DNA of 64,000 nucleotides. Origin: Duganella sp. BJB476. Its GTDB lineage: Bacteria > Pseudomonadota > Gammaproteobacteria > Burkholderiales > Burkholderiaceae_D. The translations under genes were made by a program, and so were the position numbers. The DNA lies in assembly GCF_003416895.1 (NCBI RefSeq), contig NZ_QVIO01000007.1:1-64000 (forward strand), written 5' to 3'. Of this stretch, positions 54,607-63,289 are shown piece after piece (the first letter of the stretch is position 1; every line of letters begins with the position of its first letter). The notes beneath the pieces are model-generated. The model saw nothing but the letters and a program-made list of their open reading frames with translations. It was not told the origin of the DNA and searched no databases.

Positions 54607-55245
54607 ATGAGCACACTGCCCTTCTCCATCGGCCTGACCGGCGGCATCGGCAGCGGCAAGAGCACGGTGGCCGACCTGTTCGCCGCGCGCGGCGCCAGCA
54701 TCGTCGACACCGACCAGATCGCCCACAGCCTGACCGCGCCCGGCGGCGCGGCGATGCCGGCCATCGTCGCCGAATTCGGCGCCGAATTCGCCGACGCCAA
54801 CGGCGCGCTCGACCGCGCCCGCATGCGCAGCCTGGTGTTTGCCGACGCCGGCGCCAAGACCCGCCTCGAAGCCATCCTGCACCCGCGCATCCGCGACGCC
54901 GCGCTGGCCGCCGCCGAAGCCGCCACCGGCGACTATGTGATCTTCGCCGTGCCGCTGCTGGTCGAATCGGGCACTTGGCGTGCGCGGGTTACGCGCGTAC
55001 TCGCGGTAGACTGTCCGGAAGAAGTGCAAATTGCCCGCGTGATGGCGCGTAACAATCTGCCGGAAACGCAGGTCCGCGCCATCATGGCGGCGCAGGCCAG
55101 CCGCCAGCAACGGCTGGACGCGGCGGACGACATTATCGAAAACGGCAACGGAATCGAGGCTTTGGAGCCCCAAATCGCCCGACTTCACGATTTATATCTG
55201 GCATTTTCGAAAAGAACGGCAACAATACCTTCGCAACGTTTGTAA
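54607..55245 (+). CDS. coaE: Dephospho-CoA kinase
   Basis: A 212-aa P-loop kinase for the last step of coenzyme A synthesis. It starts LPFSIGLTGGIGSGKSTVADLFAARG, with IVDTDQIAH and the lid region FAVPLLVESG. It is cytoplasmic. The position downstream of pilD and upstream of zapD and yacG is common in proteobacteria. Confidence 0.97.
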   Translation: MSTLPFSIGLTGGIGSGKSTVADLFAARGASIVDTDQIAHSLTAPGGAAMPAIVAEFGAEFADANGALDRARMRSLVFADAGAKTRLEAILHPRIRDAALAAAEAATGDYVIFAVPLLVESGTWRARVTRVLAVDCPEEVQIARVMARNNLPETQVRAIMAAQASRQQRLDAADDIIENGNGIEALEPQIARLHDLYLAFSKRTATIPSQRL

Positions 55246-55310
55246 TTTTGCTTGGCTTGCTTCAAAATCACGGGAATTAATCGCAAGTCCAACTACTGAG
55301 GGATGTTATT

Positions 55311-56066
55311 TTGATTGTCTACGAATATCCTTTCAACGAGCGCATCCGCACGTTGTTGCGATTAGAGGATCTGTACGAGAAATTCAAGTTCTTTGTGCAT
55401 CAAGAACACCCTATGCAGCACCATGTCGCCCTCGCGACCATCTTCGACATGCTGGAGGTGGCCGGCCGCGCCGACTTGAAATCCGACCTGTTGCAAGAAC
55501 TGGAACGCCAGCGCCAATCGCTGCTGGGTTACCGCATGAACCCCAATGTGCAAGCGGAAACGCTGGACGCCATCCTGGCCGAGCTGGACGGCGTGAGCAG
55601 CGCGCTGGTCGCCGCCCAGGGCAAGACCGGCCAGAACGTGCGCGACAACGAGTGGCTGATGAGCATCCGCGGCCGCACCATCATTCCCGGCGGCGCCTGC
55701 GAATTCGACCTGCCGTCCTACTACGCCTGGCAAAAGCGTCCGGCCGAGCAGCGTTTCAACGACATCGCCACCTGGTTCGCGCCGCTGGCGCCGCTGTTCG
55801 ACGCGCTGGGCCTGGTGCTGCGCCTGCTGCGCGATTCCGGCGGTCCGGTCAAGATGATCGCCGTGGCCGGCAGTTACCAGCAAATGTTGCAGGGCAAGGT
55901 CTACCAGATGTTGCGCCTGACCTTGGACGAATCGCTGGGCGCGATCCCGGAAATCTCCGCCAACAAGTACATGTTGTGGGTGCGCTTCACCTCGCAGGGC
56001 GGCGACCTGAAACCCAAGCCGCTGGAAGATGATGTACCATTCGAGCTCACACTCTGTAACTTCTAA
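55311..56066 (+). CDS. zapD: Cell division protein ZapD
   Basis: A 251-aa cytoplasmic protein that bundles FtsZ. It starts with TTG (MIVYEYPFNERIRTLLRLEDLY) after a GAGGG site; the only nearby ATG is out of frame. Family residues include NERIRTLLRLE and the central RGRTIIPGGACEFDLPSYYAW. It sits between coaE and yacG as usual. Confidence 0.94.
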   Translation: MIVYEYPFNERIRTLLRLEDLYEKFKFFVHQEHPMQHHVALATIFDMLEVAGRADLKSDLLQELERQRQSLLGYRMNPNVQAETLDAILAELDGVSSALVAAQGKTGQNVRDNEWLMSIRGRTIIPGGACEFDLPSYYAWQKRPAEQRFNDIATWFAPLAPLFDALGLVLRLLRDSGGPVKMIAVAGSYQQMLQGKVYQMLRLTLDESLGAIPEISANKYMLWVRFTSQGGDLKPKPLEDDVPFELTLCNF

Positions 56067-56075
56067 AGAATTATC

Positions 56076-56249
56076 ATGGCCACCGTAGTTGACTGCCCTA
56101 CCTGCTCCGCCAAAGTGGAGTGGAAGGAAGAGAATAAATTCCGCCCGTTCTGCTCGGAACGCTGCAAACAAATCGATCTCGGCGCCTGGGCCGAGGAAAA
56201 GTACGCCATCCCGGCCGCCCCTCCCAAAGATCCGCTCGAAGAAGAGTAA
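56076..56249 (+). CDS. yacG: DNA gyrase inhibitor YacG
   Basis: A 57-aa zinc protein read directly from the DNA. It starts MATVVDCPTCSAKVEW, continues FRPFCSERCKQIDLGAWAEE and ends DPLEEE. The four cysteines (CPTC and CSERC) bind one zinc ion. The length and the RCKQIDLGAWA motif are diagnostic. YacG binds GyrB and inhibits gyrase. It starts 9 bp after zapD. Confidence 0.95.
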   Translation: MATVVDCPTCSAKVEWKEENKFRPFCSERCKQIDLGAWAEEKYAIPAAPPKDPLEEE

Positions 56250-56253
56250 GCCC

Positions 56254-56697
56254 TTATTTCGGCTTGACGGCCTGGCCGGTGTAGAGCACCGGTCCGCTCG
56301 GCGCCGGCGATCCGCTTTGCGGCTCCAGCGTGATCTCGAATGCCGGCTCCGCGCTCAGCGGCGGCAACTGCTCCAGCGACAGTTTCAGTTGACGGTCCTG
56401 CTCCAGCAAACCGAGTGACACCGGCGCAGTCCAGCCCGGTGCGGATATCCATAATTGCAACGCCTTGCGGTTGGCGACGATGGTGTCGTGCAGCGGCGTC
56501 AGCGTCAGCTGGCGGTCCACGCTCACGGACGCGATCCAGCCGGCGTTGCGGTCCTGCGGCGCCGACAGCACGGCCATGTAGACAGGTCCCGGCGGCGGCG
56601 AGCGTAGCACCAGCAGCGCGCCCAGCGCCACGCAGGCCGCCAGCGCGGCGCCAGCCAGCCCGCGCCAGATGCTCACACTATTCCACCAGCGCTCCAT
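56254..56697 (-). CDS. Orphan anti-sigma-factor C-terminal (RskA-like) domain protein
   Basis: A 147-aa protein. A short cytosolic start (MERWWNSVSIWRG) and one membrane helix (about 14-33) precede a periplasmic RskA-like domain (VYMAVLSAPQDRNAGWIAS, ALQLWISAPG, FEITLEPQSGSPAPSGPVLYTG). Full anti-sigma proteins also have an N-terminal sigma-binding domain of about 80 residues and a neighbouring sigma gene. Both are missing here. The start overlaps the mutT stop (TGATG), so it is coupled to mutT. Confidence 0.8.
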   Translation of the reverse strand: MERWWNSVSIWRGLAGAALAACVALGALLVLRSPPPGPVYMAVLSAPQDRNAGWIASVSVDRQLTLTPLHDTIVANRKALQLWISAPGWTAPVSLGLLEQDRQLKLSLEQLPPLSAEPAFEITLEPQSGSPAPSGPVLYTGQAVKPK

Positions 56698-57113
56698 CAC
56701 GACCCGTAGCGCACCTGGTCCAGCCATTCCAGCAGCGGAATGGTGGCCGGCAGCAGCGGTTCGACGCCGACCGCGCCTTGCCAGGCAAAGGCCTGGCCTT
56801 CCAGACCTTGCGGCTCGCCGCTCCAATCGCGGCTGATGAAGAAGTGCAACCTCACATGCGCGTGCTCGTACACGTGCTCGACGCCGCACCATTCTTCGGC
56901 GCTGTTGATGGTCAGGCCCAGCTCCTCGACGAACTCACGCTTGAGCGCCTGCAGCACCGTCTCGCCCGGATCGACTTTACCGCCGGGGAATTCCCAATAG
57001 CCTTCGTACGGTTTGCCAACCGGACGCTGGCCCAGCAGCACGTCGCCGTTGGGCTTCATCAGGATGCCGACGGCGACATCGACCGGCTTGACCTTCAGCT
57101 CCGCGCCGCTCAT
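56697..57113 (-). CDS. mutT: 8-oxo-dGTP diphosphatase, MutT type
   Basis: A 138-aa Nudix hydrolase that removes oxidised dGTP. The Nudix box is complete (GGKVDPGETVLQALKREFVEELGL, split here as G-x5-E-x7-RE-x2-EE-x-G). The WEFPGGK lead-in and the KPVDVAVGILMK start are typical. The ATG at 57113 overlaps the DUF815 stop as ATGA. A longer upstream frame is a shadow of that gene. Confidence 0.93.
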   Translation of the reverse strand: MSGAELKVKPVDVAVGILMKPNGDVLLGQRPVGKPYEGYWEFPGGKVDPGETVLQALKREFVEELGLTINSAEEWCGVEHVYEHAHVRLHFFISRDWSGEPQGLEGQAFAWQGAVGVEPLLPATIPLLEWLDQVRYGS

Positions 57114-57982
57114 GCCTGCTTCCCGGCGAAATCCTTGGCGAACTGCCAGGCCACGCGGCCCGAACGCGAGCCGCGCTGCAAGGCCCAGCGCAAGGCGTCG
57201 GCGCGCGAGGCTTCGATCTGTGCCTCGGTGCAGCCCAGCGACGACAGCCAGTGGCCAACGATGGCCAGGTAGTCGTCCTGCTTGAACGGATAAAAGGTCA
57301 GCCACAGGCCGAAGCGTTCGGACAGCGAGATCTTCTCTTCCACCGTCTCGCCGGGATGCAGGTCGCCGTCCTCGTCGTGCTTGTAGCTCATGTTGTCGGA
57401 CATACGCTCCGGCATCAGGTGGCGGCGGTTGGAGGTGGCGTAGATCAGCACATTGTCCGACTGCGCCGAGATGCTGCCGTCCAGCGCCACCTTCAGCGCC
57501 TTGTAGCCGCTCTCGCCTTCCTCGAACGACAGGTCGTCGCAGAAGATGATGAAGCGCTCCGGCCGGCCCGCCACGATGTCGACGATATCGGGCAGCTCGG
57601 CCAGGTCGGCCTTGTCGACTTCGATCAGGCGCAGGCCGTCCTTGCCGAACTGGTTCAGGCAAGCCTTGATCAGCGAGGACTTGCCGGTGCCGCGCGCGCC
57701 GGTCAGCAGCACGTTGTTGGCCGGCTTGCCCTGCACGAACTGGCGGGTGTTCTGCTCGATCTGCTCTTTCTGCGGGCCGATGTGCTGCAGGTCGTCCAGC
57801 GCGATCGGCGACACGTGGGCCACCGCTTGCAGGTAGCTGGCGCCGCCGCCACTGCGCTTGCGCCAGCGGAAAGCGAAGCCCAGCTTCCAGTCAGGTTCGC
57901 GCGGCGCCTGCGGCAGCACCGCCTCCACGCGCGCCAGCAAGGCCTCGGCGCGCACCAGGAATTGTTCGAGAGGCGTCGCCAT
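57110..57982 (-). CDS. DUF815-family AAA-type ATPase
   Basis: A 290-aa soluble P-loop ATPase. Walker A is GARGTGKSS (near 95-103) and Walker B is FIIFCDDLSF. Sensor-like YATSNRRHLMPERMSDN and SERFGLWLTFYPF are typical of the DUF815 family. The cellular role is unknown. It lies between argJ (1 bp gap) and mutT (4 bp overlap), so the argJ-DUF815-mutT set appears to be one transcript. Confidence 0.93.
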   Translation of the reverse strand: MATPLEQFLVRAEALLARVEAVLPQAPREPDWKLGFAFRWRKRSGGGASYLQAVAHVSPIALDDLQHIGPQKEQIEQNTRQFVQGKPANNVLLTGARGTGKSSLIKACLNQFGKDGLRLIEVDKADLAELPDIVDIVAGRPERFIIFCDDLSFEEGESGYKALKVALDGSISAQSDNVLIYATSNRRHLMPERMSDNMSYKHDEDGDLHPGETVEEKISLSERFGLWLTFYPFKQDDYLAIVGHWLSSLGCTEAQIEASRADALRWALQRGSRSGRVAWQFAKDFAGKQA

Positions 57983-57983
57983 A

Positions 57984-59222
57984 TCAGGAACGGTAGTCGG
58001 CGTTGATGCTCACGTAATCGTGCGACAGGTCGCAGGTGTAGACGGTGGCCGCAGCCGCGCCGCGCGCCAGCTTGACGCGTACCAGGATCTCGCTCTGCTT
58101 CATCACGCGCTGGCCGTCTTCTTCCTTGTAGTCCGGATTGCGGCCGCCGTTCTTGGCGACCCAAACATCGTCCAGGTACAGATTGAGCTTGCTGACATCG
58201 AGGTCGTCGACGCCGGCGTAGCCGATGGCCGCCAGGATGCGGCCCAGGTTAGGGTCGGACGCGAAGAACGCGGTCTTGACCAGCGGCGAGTGGCCGATCG
58301 AGTAGGCGATCTTGCGGCACTCTTCGACGCTGGCGCCGTCTTCCACGGTGATGGTGATGAACTTGGTCGCGCCCTCGCCGTCGCGCACGATGGCCTGCGC
58401 CAGGAACAGCGACAGTTCGGTCACGGCGGCCGCCAGTTGGGCGTATTCCGGCGTATCGACCGAGTTGATTTCCAGCGTGCCGGCGCCGGTGGCGATCAGC
58501 ATGAAGGAATCGTTGGTCGAGGTGTCGCCGTCGATGGTAATGCAGTTGAACGACTTGTCGGCCACCTGCTTGACCAGCACGTCGAGCACCGGCTGCGCCA
58601 CCTTGGCGTCCAGCGCCAGGTAGCCCAGCATAGTCGCCATGTTCGGCTTGATCATGCCGGCGCCCTTGCTGATGCCGCTCATGGTGACGGTGTGGCCGCC
58701 GACGGTGACGGTGCGCGAGCCGGCTTTCGGCTGCGTGTCGGTGGTCATGATGGCTTCGGCGGCGTTGTACCAGTTGTCGGCCTTCAGGCCGGCGACCGCT
58801 TGCGGCAGGCCGGCGATGACTTTGGCGGCCGGCAGCGGCTCCAGGATCACGCCGGTGGAAAACGGCAGGATCTGCGACGCTTCGCAACCCAGCTGCGCGG
58901 CCAGCGCGGCGCAGGTTTCATTGGCCAGCGACAGGCCCAGTTCGCCGGTGCCGGCGTTGGCGTTGCCGGTGTTGATCAGCAGCGCGGCGATCGGCTTGCC
59001 GCTTTCCTTGGCGGCCGCCAGGTGGGCCTTGGCGATCTGCACCGGCGCGGCGCAGAAGCGGTTCAGCGTGAACACGCCGGACACGGTGGCGGTAGGCGCC
59101 ACTTTCATCACCAGCACGTCCTTGCGGTTCGGCTTCTTGATGCCGGCTTCGGCAAAACCGATTTCGATGCCGGCTACAGGCTTCAGTGCGGAGGCGACGG
59201 GCAGAGGGGAATTGACGGCCAT
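57984..59222 (-). CDS. argJ: Glutamate N-acetyltransferase / amino-acid acetyltransferase
   Basis: A 412-aa protein for cyclic arginine synthesis: it transfers acetyl from N-acetylornithine to glutamate. The precursor self-cleaves before the threonine in KPNMATMLGY, giving two chains. Other family parts are LLINTGNANAGTG, FSTGVILEPLP, DGDTSTNDSF and IGHSPLVKTAFFASDPNLGRI. The start is the ATG at 59222. Confidence 0.96.
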   Translation of the reverse strand: MAVNSPLPVASALKPVAGIEIGFAEAGIKKPNRKDVLVMKVAPTATVSGVFTLNRFCAAPVQIAKAHLAAAKESGKPIAALLINTGNANAGTGELGLSLANETCAALAAQLGCEASQILPFSTGVILEPLPAAKVIAGLPQAVAGLKADNWYNAAEAIMTTDTQPKAGSRTVTVGGHTVTMSGISKGAGMIKPNMATMLGYLALDAKVAQPVLDVLVKQVADKSFNCITIDGDTSTNDSFMLIATGAGTLEINSVDTPEYAQLAAAVTELSLFLAQAIVRDGEGATKFITITVEDGASVEECRKIAYSIGHSPLVKTAFFASDPNLGRILAAIGYAGVDDLDVSKLNLYLDDVWVAKNGGRNPDYKEEDGQRVMKQSEILVRVKLARGAAAATVYTCDLSHDYVSINADYRS

Positions 59223-59579
59223 ATGAGTGTTCTCGTGAGTGGAAAGTGGGAGCCGCTATTGTAATACCTGACGGACAAAATGGCGCATCGCATCAATGTT
59301 ACTGACGGTTTGCATGATTCATCCGCAAGTTTGTTCAAAAAGCACTAGAAGGATGTCATACAACACCATGAATTCATTGAAGAAATCGTTATTTTCAACT
59401 TAAAAGCTACAAGATTTTAGTACGTACGTTCTAATTTACAAAAATTGAATTCATGCCGTACGGAAATTAGTTTAAGGTTTAGCCCGAGTGCCCCATCCCC
59501 GCATGTCACGAGACAAACAAGGCGACACGATCGTCCATAGCAAGAAACAACTGACAACAAATCAAAGGATACAGACCAC
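59223..59579. other. Intergenic region between argJ and the porin gene
   Basis: 357 bp with no gene, AT-rich, and divergent promoters must lie here. Visible structure includes the palindrome GTACGTAC near 59420-59427 and inverted arms CTAATTT and AAATTAG (about 59431-59437 and 59464-59470). A weak TTGAAG-17-TTAAAA promoter lies near 59377-59405. Nothing else was recognised. Confidence 0.5.
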
Positions 59580-60794
59580 ATGAAAAAGCAACTTCTAGTA
59601 GCTGCCGTATTTGCCGCCACCGCCTCCATGCAGGCACAGGCCGGCTCCCTGGGCGACGAAAACCTGACCATCAGCGGCTTCGGCACGCTGGGCGTGGCCA
59701 AGAGCAATACCGACCAGGCGCAATTTGCCCGCTACAACCAGGCCGAAGGCGTGGCCGACAAGGCCAAGATCGGCCTCGACACCAACCTGGGCCTGCAAGC
59801 GACCTACAAGATCAACGACTGGCTGTCCGGCACCGCGCAGATCCTGACCCGCAAGAACACCAGCCCGACCTTCACTACCGATCTGACCTGGGCCTTCCTG
59901 AAAGCCCGCGTCAACGACGAAGTGAGCGTGCGCGTCGGCCGTGTCGTGCTGCCGACCTTCCTGATCTCGGACTACCAGAACGTCGGCTACGCCAACACCA
60001 TGATGCGTCCTCCGATTGAAATGTACGGCCAGGCGCCGATCGAAAACGTCGATGGCGCGGACGTCAACTTCCAGCGCGCCTTCGGCGACTTCAACTTCAC
60101 CACCCAGGCGTTCGCAGGCGTCAGCCGCGGCAAGCTGTTCGTGCCAACCGGCGCCGGCGCCGTTGCGACCTACCGCGCGCCTGCCGTCGGCATCAGCTTC
60201 ACCGGCGAATACGGCCCGTTCCTGGTGCGCCTCGGCCACGCCCGCGCTGACCTGAAGACCAACGATCTGGCGCCGATCAACAGCCTGACCGCGACCTTGT
60301 CCCAGTTCGGCTTCAAGCAGCTGGCCAATGACCTCGGCCTGACCGACGGCAAAAAAATCGCCTTCACCTCGCTCGGCGCCACCATGGACTGGCACAACAT
60401 CGTCGTCCAGACCGAATACGCGCAGCGCCGCGCCAAGGAAGCGGTGTACATCCCCGACACCAACGCCTGGTACACCATGGTCGGCTACCGCGTCGGCAAG
60501 GTCCTGCCTTACTACGCCCACGCCGCCGTGCGCGACGCCGGCAGCTCGGTGACCCCACCGGCGACCCTGCCGAAGAACAGCCCACTGGGCGCCGTTGTCT
60601 ATGGCTTGCTGCCAGCGACGGAACAAACGTCCGACCTGATCGGCGTGCGTTGGGACTTCGCCAAATCGATGGCGCTGAAAGTGCAGGTCGACCGCGCCAA
60701 GCCTAAGACCAAAGGCGGCTCGCTGATCTTCGTGCAGCCTGGCTTCAGCAACAACGTCACCGTCGTCGCCGCGGCGCTCGATTTCGTCTTCTAA
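59580..60794 (+). CDS. Outer-membrane porin-like protein
   Basis: A 404-aa protein with a signal peptide (MKKQLLVAAVFAATASMQAQA-GS). The barrel pattern includes LTISGFGTLGVAKSN, LQATYKINDWLSGTAQ and a terminal AAALDFVF with aromatic end. GRVVLPTFLISDYQNVGYANTMMRPP is conserved in a group of Burkholderiales porins without a known substrate. A small PstS-like gene follows after 15 bp. Confidence 0.88.
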   Translation: MKKQLLVAAVFAATASMQAQAGSLGDENLTISGFGTLGVAKSNTDQAQFARYNQAEGVADKAKIGLDTNLGLQATYKINDWLSGTAQILTRKNTSPTFTTDLTWAFLKARVNDEVSVRVGRVVLPTFLISDYQNVGYANTMMRPPIEMYGQAPIENVDGADVNFQRAFGDFNFTTQAFAGVSRGKLFVPTGAGAVATYRAPAVGISFTGEYGPFLVRLGHARADLKTNDLAPINSLTATLSQFGFKQLANDLGLTDGKKIAFTSLGATMDWHNIVVQTEYAQRRAKEAVYIPDTNAWYTMVGYRVGKVLPYYAHAAVRDAGSSVTPPATLPKNSPLGAVVYGLLPATEQTSDLIGVRWDFAKSMALKVQVDRAKPKTKGGSLIFVQPGFSNNVTVVAAALDFVF

Positions 60795-60809
60795 TCCGGA
60801 GTCCATAAA

Positions 60810-61211
60810 ATGAAAAAAATGATCATCGCTGCGCTGCTGTCGTCGTTCGCCGCAGCCGGCGCCTCGGCGGAAACCGTGGTTATCGTCAGCCAGAAGAACC
60901 CGGCGACCCGCATGTTCTCGGAACAGGCGTCGCAATTCTTCCTCGGTAAATCCAACCTGTTCACGCCGGTCGACCAGGCCGAAGGCTCGCACATCCGCGC
61001 CGATTTCTACCAGAAGGTCGCGGAAAAAGACCCGGCGCAGGTCAAGGCCCTGTGGTCCAAGCTGGTGTTCACCGGTAAAGGCACGCCGCCGAAGGAATAC
61101 CCGAGCAACGCCGAGGTAAAAAAAGCAGTTGCTGCCGATCCCAAGGCGATCGGTTATATTGACAAGTCGGCAGTGGACGACACCGTCAAAGTGATCCTGA
61201 CCCTGCCTTAA
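60810..61211 (+). CDS. Small exported PstS-like (phosphate-binding-type) protein
   Basis: A 133-aa exported protein (signal peptide about 1-20, ending ASA-ET). Its fold resembles half of a PstS-like domain: VVIVSQKNPATRMFSEQASQFFLGK, then DFYQKVAEKDPAQVKALWSKLVFTGKGTPP and a C-terminal GYIDKSAVDDTVKVIL. A full PstS has about 320 residues, so it is a one-lobe form. It is probably an operon partner of the porin and the following sensor kinase. Confidence 0.82.
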   Translation: MKKMIIAALLSSFAAAGASAETVVIVSQKNPATRMFSEQASQFFLGKSNLFTPVDQAEGSHIRADFYQKVAEKDPAQVKALWSKLVFTGKGTPPKEYPSNAEVKKAVAADPKAIGYIDKSAVDDTVKVILTLP

Positions 61212-61229
61212 CCTCCAGGTAGCCCTGGT

Positions 61230-61258
61230 CCCCTGCCGTCCCGCGTGGACGGCAGGGG
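61230..61258. repeat. Strong stem-loop between the PstS-like gene and the sensor kinase
   Basis: Perfect 12-bp arms (CCCCTGCCGTCC/GGACGGCAGGGG) with a 5-nt loop and no T tail. It lies 18 bp after the PstS-like stop and 36 bp before the kinase start. It may partly end transcription or stabilise the upstream message. Confidence 0.55.
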
Positions 61259-61294
61259 CGTGCGCTCCTGGCATCGCCACAAGGAGTGTACGTT

Positions 61295-63289
61295 TTGAGT
61301 CTATCGCTGCGCGCGAAATTTCTGCTGCTGAGCGCCGTCATCCAGGCGCTGGTGGTTGGCCTGCTGATCTGGAACAGCCTGCGCCTGATGAATCAAGCCG
61401 TCAGCACCAATGCCGAACGCGTCGCCCGCGAATACGCGGTCACGCTCAATCTGTCCCTCAGCCCCTACGCCACGCGCGGCCGCCTGCCCGAACTGACCAA
61501 CTACCTGACCGAAATGCTGTCCGATCCGGACGACAGTTTTGTGCGCTACCTCGTCATCCTCGACGAAAACGAAAAACCCATCATCGAAGCCGGCAAGCGC
61601 AAAGGCCCGCTGCCGGACGTGCTGCGGCAAGGCGGCGGCACCAGCTTCAAAGGTGTGCGCACCCTGCTCGACGACACCATGCTGCACGCGCGCTCGCCGC
61701 TGCTGTTGCGCGATAACCGCGTCGGCTCCATCAATTTCGGCCTCACCACCAAGGACCTGAAGAAGGCGCGCGACGAGGTGCTGCTGCAAGGCGGCGTGAT
61801 CTCGCTGGTCGGGCTGGCGCTGGGCGTGGTGCTGTTCTACGCCTTCACCCATGGCATCGGGCGCCGCCTGCACGCGCTGACGGACCAATCGCAGCAAATG
61901 GCGCTGGGCGACTACAACAAGGCGCTGCCGGTCGAGGGCGACGATGAAATCGCCGTCTTCACGCACACGCTGAACGCCATGAGCGCGGCGCTGCGCGAAC
62001 GCATCGAGCAACTGGAACAATCGCAACGGCGGCTGTCGGAATCGGAGGCGCGCTTCAAGACCTTGTTCGACATGGCGCCGCTGCCGCTGACGGTGTCGGA
62101 CCGCGACGGCCGCATCGTCGCCGCCAACCGCGCGGTCACGCACACCTTCGGCTCGGGCGCCGCCAACCTGATCGGCAAGCGCAGCGACGAGGTGCCGTTC
62201 TGGGCCAGCACGCTGGAGCGCGACCGCATCTGGAAAATGTACCAGACCGACGGCGCGGTGCACGGCGCCATCGCCGGCGTGCTGCTGCCCGACGGCAGCG
62301 TGGGCAGCGTGGCGATCTGGTCGTCGTCGCTGACCTTGGACGGCAACGACTCCATCATCTGGGCGCTGCTGGACCTGACCGAGGAGCTCAACGCCAAGCG
62401 CGAGCTGAAGGACTTGAACATATCACTGGAATCGCGCGTGCGCGAGCGCTCGGCGGCGCTGGAACGCGCCAACGCGGACCTGAGCACGGCGCTGGAGACC
62501 TTGCAGCATACGCAGGACGAGCTGCTGGCGGCCGAAAAAATGGCCTCGCTCGGATCGCTGGTGGCGGGCATCGCGCACGAGCTCAATACGCCGATCGGCA
62601 ACAGCCTGCTGGCATCGACCGCGCTGCGCGACCGCGTGGTGGAGTTCGACCAGCACGTGGCGGCCGGCGCGCTGCGGCGCTCGGAGCTGATCGCCCACCT
62701 GGAGGAAGTGCGCCTGGCCAGCCAGCTGATTTCCGGTTCGCTGCACAAGGCGGCCGAGTTGATCTCGTCGTTCAAGCAGATCGCCGTCGACCAGACCAAC
62801 GACCAGCGCCGCCGCTTCGACCTGCTGTCGGCGGTGCACGACACCATGGCCACCTACATGCCGCGCCTGCGCCGCGCCGAATGCGAGGTGGTCCTGCAGA
62901 TCCCGGAACGACTGAGCTTCGATTCCTATCCCGGCGCCTTGTACCAGGTGCTGAATAACCTCGTCAACAATACGCTCAACCACGCCTTCGACCAGCGCAA
63001 GGGCGGCACCATCACCGTGCGCGCGGAAGCGGTGGACGATGACATCGTCGAGTTGATGTTCAGCGACGACGGCGTCGGCATGCCGGAGGATGTGCTGCGC
63101 CGCGTGTTCGACCCCTTCTTCACCACCAAGATGGGCCAGGGCGGGACAGGGCTGGGGATGAACATCGTCTACAACATCGTCACCGGTGTGCTGGGTGGAC
63201 GCATCACCATCGATTCCGCACCCAACGTGGGCACGGCGGTGCGCATGCTGCTGCCCTACTCCGCGCCGCAGCGCGATCCTTCGCGCTAG
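61295..63289 (+). CDS. Membrane sensor histidine kinase with HAMP and PAS domains
   Basis: A 664-aa protein. TM1 is about 8-27, followed by a periplasmic region of about 135 residues and TM2 about 167-186. Then come HAMP, PAS (about 246-365), a coiled coil, HisKA with phospho-site H428 in VAGIAHELNTPIGNS, and the ATPase domain with NLVNNTLNHAF, DDGVGMPED and the GTGLGM loop. The start is the TTG at 61295, because AAGGAG is 8 nt upstream; the GTG three codons earlier abuts that site. It is convergent with the LytTR regulator, overlapping by 4 bp; its partner regulator is uncertain. Confidence 0.92.
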   Translation: MSLSLRAKFLLLSAVIQALVVGLLIWNSLRLMNQAVSTNAERVAREYAVTLNLSLSPYATRGRLPELTNYLTEMLSDPDDSFVRYLVILDENEKPIIEAGKRKGPLPDVLRQGGGTSFKGVRTLLDDTMLHARSPLLLRDNRVGSINFGLTTKDLKKARDEVLLQGGVISLVGLALGVVLFYAFTHGIGRRLHALTDQSQQMALGDYNKALPVEGDDEIAVFTHTLNAMSAALRERIEQLEQSQRRLSESEARFKTLFDMAPLPLTVSDRDGRIVAANRAVTHTFGSGAANLIGKRSDEVPFWASTLERDRIWKMYQTDGAVHGAIAGVLLPDGSVGSVAIWSSSLTLDGNDSIIWALLDLTEELNAKRELKDLNISLESRVRERSAALERANADLSTALETLQHTQDELLAAEKMASLGSLVAGIAHELNTPIGNSLLASTALRDRVVEFDQHVAAGALRRSELIAHLEEVRLASQLISGSLHKAAELISSFKQIAVDQTNDQRRRFDLLSAVHDTMATYMPRLRRAECEVVLQIPERLSFDSYPGALYQVLNNLVNNTLNHAFDQRKGGTITVRAEAVDDDIVELMFSDDGVGMPEDVLRRVFDPFFTTKMGQGGTGLGMNIVYNIVTGVLGGRITIDSAPNVGTAVRMLLPYSAPQRDPSR

